Shown piece by piece: positions 24,496-32,987 of a stretch of 64,000 nt of DNA (positions within the stretch are counted from its first letter, which is position 1; every line of letters starts with the position of its first letter). The notes under the pieces were generated by a model. That model was not told the DNA's origin. It saw only the letters and a program-made list of their open reading frames with translations, and did not search any database. This DNA comes from CAZPKH01 sp964407165 (GTDB lineage: Bacteria > Bacteroidota > Bacteroidia > Bacteroidales > Muribaculaceae), in NCBI GenBank assembly GCA_964407165.1, contig CAYOUJ010000001.1:62001-126000 (forward strand). The letters run 5' to 3'. The translations under genes were made by a program, and so were the position numbers.

Positions 24496-25656
24496 CTATT
24501 GCCAGGTCAGCCCGAGGCTGTTCAAAAATTCCTGAGCCTCGGGGACTCCGTTGCGGGCAGCAGCGTTAGCATACAGGATGGCCTTTACATGGCTTTGCTC
24601 CCCGCCGAGGCCCTTTTCATATAGTTCCGCGAGGCCCCATTGCGCCTCCGGATTACCCTTTTTGCAGCCTTCCTCATACACCTTGCGGGCCTCCTCGTAA
24701 TCCTGCTGGCAGTCAATGCGGTAACAGTGGTAATAGCCACGGCGTTCCCGCTCGTGCTTGACCTCCAGCTTGTCACGCAACGACCGGGCAAACTCGGCAT
24801 TTTTTGAGACGAGCTTGCCCTCTTCAAAGATTTTGGCCAGCTCACACACCGCATCATCATTGCCTCGGGATGCTGAGTTCATCACCCATTTGAGGCCCTT
24901 TCCAATATTCTGCGGCACGCTTTCCCCTCTCAGGTATATTTGGCCCAGCCAAAGAGCGCGGGTGGCGTCTTTCTCTGCAAGCCTCACAAGCAAGCCTAAT
25001 CCCTTCTCGATGTCTTTTGGAATGCCATCGCCTGTCAGGTAACGCTCGCCTAAACTCCAGGTGTAGTAATCATCACCTTCTGCGCTCTTGGTGTACAGTT
25101 CCTCAGCCTTTCCCTCGTCTTTTGGCAAACCACCTCTTCCAAATGAATAAAATTCAGCAAGGTTTTGCAGCGCCCAGCGGTCACCCGCCTCAGCCGCCTC
25201 TTTGATGAAGGGAAGGGCTGCTTTGTAATTGCCGGTATGGCAATAGCAGATAGCGAGCGACGACTTGGCCTCCTCTATGCCCCCGGCCAACGCCTTCATA
25301 AACCATGGGATTGCCTTGTCATACTCACCAAGGTCACAATATTCTTCGCCTACTCCGTAAAACGCATCGGTGACACCCTGCTCGGCAGCTTTCAATCCCC
25401 AATGGAAGGCCGCTTCACAGTTTTGAGTACGTTCCGGAGTCTCACCATGATAAAACTTGCAAGCCAGTGCATACTGCGCCTTGGGATGCCGTTGCCCGGC
25501 GGCTCTCATGAGCCAGTCAAAGGCTTCGTCTTCCTCGTCTAAATAAAGGCCAAGCTGAAACTGCGCCTCTGCGTCCCCTTTGTCGGCTGCGTCATACAGT
25601 CCGTGAGGTATCTCCTCAAATTCCGGTTTATATTCAAGAGTCCAAGGGTAATACAT
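24496..25656 (-). CDS. Sel1-like repeat (tetratricopeptide) protein
   Basis: 386 aa without signal peptide. About ten Sel1 repeats (for example GDAEAQFQLGLYLDEEDE, GNPEAQWGLAELYEKGLGG) run through most of the chain, so it is an alpha-solenoid scaffold. No catalytic domain is visible. Sel1 proteins mediate protein-protein contacts; the partner is unknown. GC content is somewhat lower than that of malQ next to it. Confidence 0.88.
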   Translation of the reverse strand: MYYPWTLEYKPEFEEIPHGLYDAADKGDAEAQFQLGLYLDEEDEAFDWLMRAAGQRHPKAQYALACKFYHGETPERTQNCEAAFHWGLKAAEQGVTDAFYGVGEEYCDLGEYDKAIPWFMKALAGGIEEAKSSLAICYCHTGNYKAALPFIKEAAEAGDRWALQNLAEFYSFGRGGLPKDEGKAEELYTKSAEGDDYYTWSLGERYLTGDGIPKDIEKGLGLLVRLAEKDATRALWLGQIYLRGESVPQNIGKGLKWVMNSASRGNDDAVCELAKIFEEGKLVSKNAEFARSLRDKLEVKHERERRGYYHCYRIDCQQDYEEARKVYEEGCKKGNPEAQWGLAELYEKGLGGEQSHVKAILYANAAARNGVPEAQEFLNSLGLTWQ

Positions 25657-25666
25657 CTTAGTGGTG

Positions 25667-25716
25667 AGTGATTAGTGATTAGTAGCCATCAGGATGGCAG
25701 CTAATCACTAATCACT
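25667..25716. terminator. ATTAGTG-word hairpin with GCCATC core, downstream of malQ
   Basis: Outer arms 25667-25682 and 25701-25716 are perfect 16-bp complements; the centre holds a second stem GCCATC/GATGGC (25685-25698). It lies after malQ and immediately before the Sel1 ATG on the same strand. The central CCATCAGGATGG nearly matches the centre of the element at 28534-28594, which has different arms. Confidence 0.7.
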
Positions 25717-25729
25717 ATTATTTACTTGA

Positions 25730-28408
25730 TTAGCGGCCGGAGGCGCGGACCTTGTCGCGGAGGTAGCGGCAGAAGTCGATGTCACCGATGAGGCGGTCGA
25801 TGGTCAGGTGCATGCGGTAGCGCCAGTAGTGACGCGGGTTGGCAGGCACGTTGATCTGCTCCTCCGTGGGGTCTTCGCGGCGAAGGGTGCCGTGGAGCGA
25901 CAGCCAGTCCTGCAGCGGCAGGATGCAGAGCATCGAGGGGGAGAGCAGGTGGTTGGTGACTATCTTGTCGCAGACCCAGGGCTCGGCGTAGAAAGGTGCG
26001 GGACCACCCTCGTGGAGCACGTTGTTGTAATAGCGCTGTGTCACGCCGCGATCCTCCTCCCACCACTGGCGGATACCGCCCATGTCGTGGGTTGAGGTGG
26101 TGCAGACGCTGTAGTAGGGATAGCTCCAGGTGTTGCCGAACTCTGCCTTCGGATCCTTGGGCATGCGCTGGATCTCGAGGGTGAGCACCTCCAGGGCACT
26201 GAGCACGGCGGGCACGCAGTCGGGGATCATGCCGAGGTCTTCGGCGCACACGAGCATGTCGTTGGAGTTGATCAGCGGCGGCAGCTTCCACATGGCCTTG
26301 CCGTACCAGAAGTCGTTGTGGCGGCGGTAGAAGAAGTCGTTGTAGAGGCGGTCGAAGCACCACTTCTCGTAGTCAGTGAGCGAGCGGTAGATGTAGGTGA
26401 ACTGCGCGGAGATGCGGGGATGGTACTTGCCCTTCTCATACGGGTCTTCGATGAAGAGGACATCGTCGATGAGACCCTGGAGAGCGTTGCAGAGCTTGTT
26501 GTTCTTGTCGTTGGGCTCCTGCGTTGCAAAGTACTCGGCCACCTTGCGCTGGGTGTTGAACTCCTCCTTGAGGCGGTAGCGGCCGTAGCCGGCGTCGGTA
26601 AGGAAGCGCTCACGGGCCTCGTCGGTGTACTCGCCGAAGAAGTCATGGAGGAAGTACTCCATTATATAAGGGTTGGTCTGCAGGTCTACGTCAATCCAGA
26701 AGTCGTAGGCGTTGCGCAGCTCGTCGGGGGTGAAGGGGAGCGCGGGTGAGAACACGCCGAGCAGACCGTGAAGGGCGTCGTAGGGTATCTGCCAGATGCG
26801 GAAGAAGCCGAGGACGTGGTCGATGCGGTAAGCGTCGAAGTATTCGGCCATCTTGCTGAAGCGGGCACGCCACCAGGCGAAGCCGTCGAGGTTCATTTCC
26901 TCCCAGTTGTAGGTTGGGAAGCCCCAGTTCTGGCCCTGTACCGAGAAGTCATCCGGGGGTGCGCCGGCCTGGCAGTCGAGGTTGAACAGGCGCGGGTTGA
27001 TCCAGGCGTCGACGCTGGTGCGGGAGATGCCGATGGGTATGTCACCCTTGATGGCTACGCCGTTCTTGTGGGCGTAGTCGACCACTTGGCGCATCTGCTT
27101 GTCGAGGTGATACTGCTGGAAGTATACGAAGTTGATCTCGTCTTTGTGCTGCTCGACGAAGCGGGCTATCTTCTCCGGCTCATACTCGGCGTAGACGCCC
27201 CAACGCTGCATGACGGGGGTGTGGTTGATGTCGCGGAGCACGCAGAAGGCGGCGTATGGGGTGAGCCACTCCTTGTTGCGGTCGACGAACGCCTTGAAGT
27301 CGGCGCTCTTGACGGTCTTGGCGCCGACGGCATCGAAGAGCTCGTGGGTATACTGTATCTTGAGGTTGTTTACGCGCTCGTAGTCAACGGTCTCGAGTGC
27401 GTTGAGTTCACGGCGTACGTTGTCATAGAAGTCGCGGCGTTCCTGCGAGGGAAGCTCGCCCATGGCTTCGAGGCGAAGGTACATGGGATGGAGGGCGAAG
27501 GTGGAATTGGCGTTGTATGGGTAGGAGTCGGTCCAGGTGCCCGTCATCGTGGTGTCGTTGATGGGGAGTATCTGGATGACCTTCTGCCCGGTGGCCACGG
27601 CCCAGTCGACCATCTTCTTGAGGTCGTAGAAGTCGCCTGCGCCGAAGTCCTCCTCGGTGCGGAGCGAGAAGACAGGGATAGCCACGCCGGCGCCCTTCCA
27701 CGGTGTCAGCGGGTTGGCCAAGCGCATGCCGGAGTAGACCACGCACTCGTTGGCCGAAGCGGGCACGACGTCGAAGGTGCGGTTGGGCACGTTCTCCCAG
27801 GCAACAACCTCCTTGCTCTCTTTCTTGACGATGATGAACTTGTACTCGAAAGGTATCGACAGCTCTTTCAGCGGTATGTTGATCGACCATACGGGATAGT
27901 CAGCGTCGTTCATCACCAGAGCGCGCTTGCCGTCCCAAGCGCCGAGGGCCTCGCAACTGCCGCAGATGGCCACCGCCTCGTCGGGGTGTATCATGGGGGC
28001 CTGCACGTTGATGTTGACGTTGCCGGCGCGGAGCTGCAGGGGCTCGTCGCGATGCTCGCGGAGGCACTCGCAGCCGGTGAATGCCTTGGAATAGAAGGGC
28101 TTGTCCCAGGGCTGGTCCTGCCACCGGTCAAACACCTCATAGATCTTGATGCCCATTGCGGGACGGAGCACGTGGGGCTCGCCCCACTCGCGCTTGGTGT
28201 AGCCGTTCTCGTGACGGATGATGTAGCGATATTGGAAGGCGGGGGTGTTGGCGGGCAGCTCCACGTCGATGTCCCAGCCTTCGTTGTCGTCGAAATTCAG
28301 TTTGAGCGCACGGCTCTCATCCCAACTGCCGAGGGCGGGGATTTCACCTGTCAGATACACTGATTCACCCCAGTTGGTGCGGTATCTGATGTTGAAAGAG
28401 ATTTTCAT
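25730..28408 (-). CDS. malQ: 4-alpha-glucanotransferase with two CBM20 domains
   Basis: 892 aa. Two N-terminal CBM20 starch-binding domains (about 1-105 and 130-240), then a GH77 amylomaltase domain. Catalytic residues: nucleophile Asp530 in RIDHVLGF and acid/base Glu723 in CAEDLGMIPD; the IQILPINDTTMTGT segment is also typical. It moves alpha-1,4-glucan segments between maltodextrins in the cytoplasm; this CBM20-GH77 layout is standard for Bacteroides glycogen/starch metabolism. It has its own promoter box about 50 bp upstream. Confidence 0.94.
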   Translation of the reverse strand: MKISFNIRYRTNWGESVYLTGEIPALGSWDESRALKLNFDDNEGWDIDVELPANTPAFQYRYIIRHENGYTKREWGEPHVLRPAMGIKIYEVFDRWQDQPWDKPFYSKAFTGCECLREHRDEPLQLRAGNVNINVQAPMIHPDEAVAICGSCEALGAWDGKRALVMNDADYPVWSINIPLKELSIPFEYKFIIVKKESKEVVAWENVPNRTFDVVPASANECVVYSGMRLANPLTPWKGAGVAIPVFSLRTEEDFGAGDFYDLKKMVDWAVATGQKVIQILPINDTTMTGTWTDSYPYNANSTFALHPMYLRLEAMGELPSQERRDFYDNVRRELNALETVDYERVNNLKIQYTHELFDAVGAKTVKSADFKAFVDRNKEWLTPYAAFCVLRDINHTPVMQRWGVYAEYEPEKIARFVEQHKDEINFVYFQQYHLDKQMRQVVDYAHKNGVAIKGDIPIGISRTSVDAWINPRLFNLDCQAGAPPDDFSVQGQNWGFPTYNWEEMNLDGFAWWRARFSKMAEYFDAYRIDHVLGFFRIWQIPYDALHGLLGVFSPALPFTPDELRNAYDFWIDVDLQTNPYIMEYFLHDFFGEYTDEARERFLTDAGYGRYRLKEEFNTQRKVAEYFATQEPNDKNNKLCNALQGLIDDVLFIEDPYEKGKYHPRISAQFTYIYRSLTDYEKWCFDRLYNDFFYRRHNDFWYGKAMWKLPPLINSNDMLVCAEDLGMIPDCVPAVLSALEVLTLEIQRMPKDPKAEFGNTWSYPYYSVCTTSTHDMGGIRQWWEEDRGVTQRYYNNVLHEGGPAPFYAEPWVCDKIVTNHLLSPSMLCILPLQDWLSLHGTLRREDPTEEQINVPANPRHYWRYRMHLTIDRLIGDIDFCRYLRDKVRASGR

Positions 28409-28457
28409 GACTGTTTATTATGATATTAAATTTTAAGTCGAGTATGTAAGGTAAGTG

Positions 28458-28465
28458 CAAATTTA
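28458..28465 (-). promoter_or_regulatory. -7 box of malQ
   Basis: On the minus strand this reads TAAATTTG, 50 nt upstream of the malQ ATG. Confidence 0.5.
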
Positions 28466-28533
28466 GTAAAAAGCTGTAACAGACAAAGCAGACGGTGCAA
28501 ATTTTTTCAAAAATTAACAGTCTCTCTAATGCT

Positions 28534-28594
28534 CAATGCACAATGCATAATACATGATCGACCATCCGGATGGCCAATTATGCATTGTGCATTG
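28534..28594. terminator. AATGCACAATGCATAAT hairpin with CCATCCGGATGG core, downstream of the RNR gene
   Basis: Perfect 18-bp arms at 28534-28551 and 28577-28594; the centre contains the 12-bp palindrome CCATCCGGATGG (28562-28573). Three more TGCATTG words continue to 28617, next to the stop of the reductase. Confidence 0.7.
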
Positions 28595-28617
28595 TGCATT
28601 GTGCATTGTGCATTAAG

Positions 28618-31167
28618 TTAGCCGCACTTGGAGGTGCCGCAGGAGGTGCAGATGAGGCAGCCCTCCTGGTAGACGAGGGTCTCCTGTCCGCAGTTGGGGC
28701 ACTTCTGGCCCTTGGCGCTGGTGCCGTTGGGGAGATACTTTTTCAAGGCGCGCTCGACACCCATCTTCCACGTGTTGATGCTCTGCGAGTCGAGCTCGAG
28801 GCCGCCGACCAGCTTGAGAACCTGGTCGATGGGCATGCCGTAGCGGAGGACGCCGGAGATGAGCTTGGCGTAGTTCCAGAACTCGGGGTTGAACTTCTCG
28901 CTGAGGCCCTCGATGGTGGTCTTGTAGCCGCGCTTGTTGGTGAACTGGAAGTCGTAGCGCTTGTTGCCCTCGGGATCGATGGCCTTGATGATCTTGCCGT
29001 GGGTGACTGACTTGGGGACGAAGAGGCCCTCGTCGTCGTCGGCCAGACCGGTGAAGATCTCGTATGGGTTGCCGTCCATGAGGCCCACGAATGCTATCCA
29101 CTTCTCCTTGTTGTTCTGGAAGCGGACGACGTCGGCCTCCAACTCGATGGGGCGCTTGAGCACGTGGGGATGAATGGCGCCGGAGGGAGCGGGCACCTCG
29201 GTCTTCTTCTTGGTGGAGTTCTCCAGGGCGACGAGCACGCCTGAGCGGCAGCCGTCGCGGTAGACTGTGCAACCCTTGCAGCCGTTCTTCCAGGCCTCGA
29301 CGTAGAGGCGGCCTACCAACTCCTCGGTGACGTCGGAGGGGAGGTTGATGGTGACGGAGATGGAGTGGTCGACCCACTTCTGCACGGCGCCCTGCATGCG
29401 CACCTTCTCGAGCCAGTCGATTTCGTTGGCCGAGGCATTGGCGTATGGCGAGCGTGCCACTAGCTCCTTGAGCTCGTCGGCGGTGTAGCGCTTGGTTGTG
29501 TCAATGCCGGATACCTTCATCCACTCGATGAAACGAGGATGGTAGACGATGTATTCCTCGAAGGCGTCGCCGGTCTCGTCGATGAGGTCGACGTGCACGT
29601 CGGCGTCGTTGGGGTTGACCTTGCGGCGTCGTGTGTATACGGGCATGAAGACGGGCTCGATGCCGGAGGTGGTGCGGGTGAGTATGGAGGTGGTGCCTGT
29701 CGGGGCGATGGTGAGGCATGCTATGTTGCGGCGCCCGTTAGCCTCCATGTCGGCGACGAGAGCGGGGTCTGCCTCGCGCAGGCGGTTGATGTACGGGTTG
29801 GCCTTCTCGCGCTCGGCGTCATAAATTTCGAAGGCGCCGCGCTCCTTGGCCATCTGCACGGAGCTGCCGTAGGCGGCCAAGGCGAGGGTCTTGTGAACCT
29901 CGACGGAGAAGTTGGTGGCCTCGGGGGTGCCGTACTGCAGGCCCATGGCGGCAATCATGTCGCCCTCGCCGGTGGTGCCGACGCCGGTGCGGCGTCCCTT
30001 GGAGGTCTTGGCCTTGATCTTCTCCCAAAGGTTCTCTTCGGCGCTCTTCACCTCGCGTGTCTCGGGGTCGCTCTTGATCTTGTTGAGGATAGTCTCAATC
30101 TTCTCCATCTCCAGGTCGATAATGTCGTCCATGATACGCTGGGCGCGGGCGACGTGCTGGCGGAAGAGGTCGAAGTTGAACGTGGCCTGCGGTGTGAAGG
30201 GGTGTTCGACGTAGCTGTATAGGTTTATGGCAAGCAGTCGGCAGGAGTCGTAGGGGCAGAGGGGTATCTCGCCGCAGGGGTTGGTGGATATGGTCTGGAA
30301 GCCGAGGTCGGCGTAGCAGTCGGGCACGCTCTCGCGGGTGATGGTGTCCCAGAAGAGCACGCCGGGCTCGGCCGACTGCCAGGCATTGTGCACTATCTTG
30401 AGCCATAGCTTGCGGGCGTCGATGTCCTTGACTACCTGGGCATCGTCGCCGACGGTGGGGAACTGCTGGCGGTAAAGCTCGCCCTTCTCTGCAGCCTGCA
30501 TGAAGGCGTCGTCGATGCGCACCGACACGTTTGCACCGGTGATTTTGCCCTCTGTGAGCTTGGCGTCGATAAACGCCTCGCTGTCAGGGTGCTTGATGCT
30601 GACGGTGAGCATGAGTGCACCGCGGCGTCCGTCCTGGGCCACCTCGCGGGTGGAGTTGGAGTAGCGCTCCATGAAAGGAACAAGGCCGGTGGAGGTAAGC
30701 GCGGAGTTCTTGACGGGCATCCCCTTGGGGCGGATGTGGCTGAGGTCATGGCCGACGCCTCCGCGACGCTTCATGAGCTGCACCTGCTCCTCGTCGATGC
30801 GGATGACGCCGCCGTAGGAGTCAGGCTTGCCGTCGAGGCCGATGACGAAACAGTTGCTCAGCGAGCCTACCTGATAGTTGTTGCCTATGCCCGACATGGG
30901 GGAGCCTTGGGGGACGATGTAGCGGAAGTGATCCAAGAGGCCGAAAACCTCGTCGTAAGTCATCGGGTTGGGGTACTTCTGCTCGATGCGCACTATCTCG
31001 TCGGCTATGCGTTTGTGCATGTCGGCGGGGGTCTTTTCGAAGATGTTGCCGAATGAGTCTTTCAAGGCATACTTGCTTACCCAGACACGAGCAGCGAGCT
31101 CGTCGCCGTCGAAGTATTTGAGCGAGGCTTCGTAAGCCTCTGCGTAGTTGTAAGTTTTATCAGCCAC
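28618..31167 (-). CDS. nrdJ: adenosylcobalamin-dependent (class II) ribonucleotide reductase
   Basis: 849 aa from GTG 31167 (VADKTYNYAEAY); the frame runs further upstream but that part is AT-rich and unlike protein. It reduces ribonucleotides to deoxyribonucleotides using vitamin B12. The finger-loop Cys298 lies in NPCGEIPL, and further cysteines are in SNCFVIG. A C-terminal zinc-ribbon CPNC...CTSC and final Cys residues provide the electron-transfer tail. The B12 dependence means the organism makes or imports cobalamin. No B12 riboswitch is visible upstream. Confidence 0.92.
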   Translation of the reverse strand: MADKTYNYAEAYEASLKYFDGDELAARVWVSKYALKDSFGNIFEKTPADMHKRIADEIVRIEQKYPNPMTYDEVFGLLDHFRYIVPQGSPMSGIGNNYQVGSLSNCFVIGLDGKPDSYGGVIRIDEEQVQLMKRRGGVGHDLSHIRPKGMPVKNSALTSTGLVPFMERYSNSTREVAQDGRRGALMLTVSIKHPDSEAFIDAKLTEGKITGANVSVRIDDAFMQAAEKGELYRQQFPTVGDDAQVVKDIDARKLWLKIVHNAWQSAEPGVLFWDTITRESVPDCYADLGFQTISTNPCGEIPLCPYDSCRLLAINLYSYVEHPFTPQATFNFDLFRQHVARAQRIMDDIIDLEMEKIETILNKIKSDPETREVKSAEENLWEKIKAKTSKGRRTGVGTTGEGDMIAAMGLQYGTPEATNFSVEVHKTLALAAYGSSVQMAKERGAFEIYDAEREKANPYINRLREADPALVADMEANGRRNIACLTIAPTGTTSILTRTTSGIEPVFMPVYTRRRKVNPNDADVHVDLIDETGDAFEEYIVYHPRFIEWMKVSGIDTTKRYTADELKELVARSPYANASANEIDWLEKVRMQGAVQKWVDHSISVTINLPSDVTEELVGRLYVEAWKNGCKGCTVYRDGCRSGVLVALENSTKKKTEVPAPSGAIHPHVLKRPIELEADVVRFQNNKEKWIAFVGLMDGNPYEIFTGLADDDEGLFVPKSVTHGKIIKAIDPEGNKRYDFQFTNKRGYKTTIEGLSEKFNPEFWNYAKLISGVLRYGMPIDQVLKLVGGLELDSQSINTWKMGVERALKKYLPNGTSAKGQKCPNCGQETLVYQEGCLICTSCGTSKCG

Positions 31168-31521
31168 GATTAAAGTTATATTGGTTAGGTGTAAGGTGTA
31201 GGATATGATCTTTTGAAAAGCCGACTGCAAAGATTGCAATTTTTTCTGACATATCCAATAGTTGTAACAGATAAAACACAAAAAAGATTTCAAGTTTCCC
31301 AAAACCCTCACACATTATTCAGCAGTTCAGAAGATTAAGATTTTTTGGAGAGCTAAAAGTTTTCCAAAAGCAACTATTTCAGCAATTTGTTGCGTTTCCA
31401 CAAAATAATATCACACGAAGAAACCAAGGAATAAAAAGATAAATTTCTTTTTATTCCTTGGTTTCTTCGCGTGACGAAAATTCTAATAACTTATAAGTTA
31501 TGAGTTATAAGTTATAAGTTA
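31168..31521. other. 354-bp intergenic region between the RNR and TPR genes
   Basis: Holds the leader of the reductase gene (no clear TAnnTTTG box; a near match AATCTTTG on the minus strand around 31221-31228), an AT-rich stretch without open frames, the 24-bp hairpin at 31411-31474, and a TATAAGTT word array (about 31485-31520) next to the TPR stop. I see no RNA gene or cobalamin box in it. Confidence 0.6.
31411..31474. terminator. GAAGAAACCAAGG inverted repeat, downstream of the TPR gene
   Basis: Perfect 24-bp arms (31416-31439 and 31446-31469) around a 6-nt loop; one A-C mismatch outside them is followed by four more pairs. Its ends (TCACGAAGAAAC ... GTTTCTTCGCGTGA) and the position of the mismatch are the same as in the element at 42389-42456, although the centres differ. 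Confidence 0.7.
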
Positions 31522-32754
31522 TTAGAGGTTGTTGACGCGATTGAGGTTTTCCTCGTCCTGGAGCTGGTAGTAGATGCTGCGGAGGAGCACGGCGCACTTT
31601 GAGGTGAGGGTGTCGTCGATTTCCATAGCTTTCTCAAGATACTTGGCAGCCTCTTTGTAGATGGGGTCTACCTGCTCGGCCTTGAATGCGTTGAATGCGG
31701 CGCCGGTGAGGGTGGAGCCGTCCTCGAGTAGGTTAGCCTCGTTGGAGAGGATGCGGCCGTAGTTGTAGTAAGCGGCGCCGTTGGTGGGATCGAGCTCGAG
31801 GGCTTTCTTGTAGTTTTCGGCGACGCCTGTGCCACCCTTTGAGGCCTCTGCGTCGATGTTCTCGATGAGGACGCCGCGGAGGAGGTAGAGGGTCGACTTG
31901 TCTTTGTCGGTCTGGGCCTTGTCAAGGCCGTCGTCGATCATCTTCTGTGCGGTTGCGTAGTCGTTGGCGTCGATGTATTTGTTGATCATCTCGCGCATGA
32001 AGTCGGCGTCGCCGGTCTTGTTGAATCCCATCTCGGCATAGCGGAAGCGGTCGCTGTCGAGGTTGCCCTGAGCGGCGATGGCTACACCATATTTATATAT
32101 CATGGGGTCGTCGTAGTTGAGCTCGATGGCCTTGTCGAAGGATGCGATGGCCTCGGGATACATCTCGGCCTGCCAGGCGGCGAGTCCGCGGTTGAAGTAT
32201 ACGGTGTTGAGTATGGTGTCTGCGGGAGCCTTGGGTGCGGCCTTTCCGTAGGTGGCCTCGTCACCGATCATGTCGAGGTAGATGCTCCAGGCGTCGTATG
32301 CGCCTTTGTAGTCCTGGGCCTCCCAGAGCATGGCTGCGGCGGTGTTGAAGTCGCCATGGCGCACGGGGAGGGTTGAGACAATCTTCTTGGTATACTTGGG
32401 GTTTATCTTGCCTTTCTCGTTGGGGAGCTGGTCGAGGGGGAGGGCCTTCATCCAGTAGTTGTAGGCCTTGATCATCGACTGGCCCATGTCGCCCTTGTCG
32501 AAGGGCTGCTGGAGGCCCCACTGCTTGAGGTATTCGTCGTAGTTCTTGAGTGCGTACTCACCGACGGTGTACCAGGTCTCGGCGAGGTTGGCGGTCTCGG
32601 GGTTGGTCAGTGCGGGGGCAATCTCTTCCTCGAAGACGGTGAATGAGGTGCCGGGCTTGAAGTCGCTCTTGGCCTGTTTGATGACACTCATCTGTGCCAT
32701 GGCCGAGCCGGCGCAGAGGGCGGCGGCAAGGCAGGTAAGGATCAGTTTTTTCAT
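31522..32754 (-). CDS. exported tetratricopeptide-repeat protein
   Basis: 410 aa with a signal peptide (to about residue 20, AGSAMAQ). Several TPR units are readable (NTVYFNRGLAAWQAEMYPEAIASFDKAIELN; NYKKALELDPTNGAAYYNYG), and a larger one with KYLEKAMEIDD. A periplasmic scaffold is likely. Its partner is unknown. It lies on the same strand as gyrA, 233 bp downstream. Confidence 0.87.
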   Translation of the reverse strand: MKKLILTCLAAALCAGSAMAQMSVIKQAKSDFKPGTSFTVFEEEIAPALTNPETANLAETWYTVGEYALKNYDEYLKQWGLQQPFDKGDMGQSMIKAYNYWMKALPLDQLPNEKGKINPKYTKKIVSTLPVRHGDFNTAAAMLWEAQDYKGAYDAWSIYLDMIGDEATYGKAAPKAPADTILNTVYFNRGLAAWQAEMYPEAIASFDKAIELNYDDPMIYKYGVAIAAQGNLDSDRFRYAEMGFNKTGDADFMREMINKYIDANDYATAQKMIDDGLDKAQTDKDKSTLYLLRGVLIENIDAEASKGGTGVAENYKKALELDPTNGAAYYNYGRILSNEANLLEDGSTLTGAAFNAFKAEQVDPIYKEAAKYLEKAMEIDDTLTSKCAVLLRSIYYQLQDEENLNRVNNL

Positions 32755-32833
32755 GTTGATATAGCTTTGGGTTTGATTATCTCTATTGTTATAATCGCTT
32801 TATGAAATTTGACGAAAAGTTGATTGTAACGTT

Positions 32834-32944
32834 TAATGATAAATAATAAATGATGAATGACTAATGAGCAAGCACAGATTTAGCCAGATTACTCAGATTT
32901 CACAGATTATAAATTAATCATTAATCATTTATTATTTATCATTA
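32834..32944. repeat. composite word array: AAATAATAAATGA inverted repeat with CAGATT copies in the centre
   Basis: Outer arms 32834-32854 and 32924-32944 are perfect 21-bp complements. Between them are four CAGATT words (32874-32910) with a short spacing. It sits in the 233-bp gap (32755-32987) after gyrA and before the TPR gene; nothing else was seen in the gap. Confidence 0.65.
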
Positions 32945-32987
32945 CAAGCTGATTTTTCATCTGCTTTCGAGAGATGTGACGTCGGCG

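Noticed and set aside
20325..25716. CRISPR array from the repeated words
   Set aside because: Words are 7-10 bp, directly adjacent without unique spacers, and no cas genes are present.
26768..28363. Open frame of 531 codons on the plus strand
   Set aside because: Antisense to malQ; Val/Gly/Glu-rich translation typical of a GC-rich shadow, no motif.
31168..31410. Cobalamin riboswitch before the B12-dependent reductase
   Set aside because: No B12-box or conserved multi-stem leader could be found on the minus strand; the region is AT-rich and unstructured.
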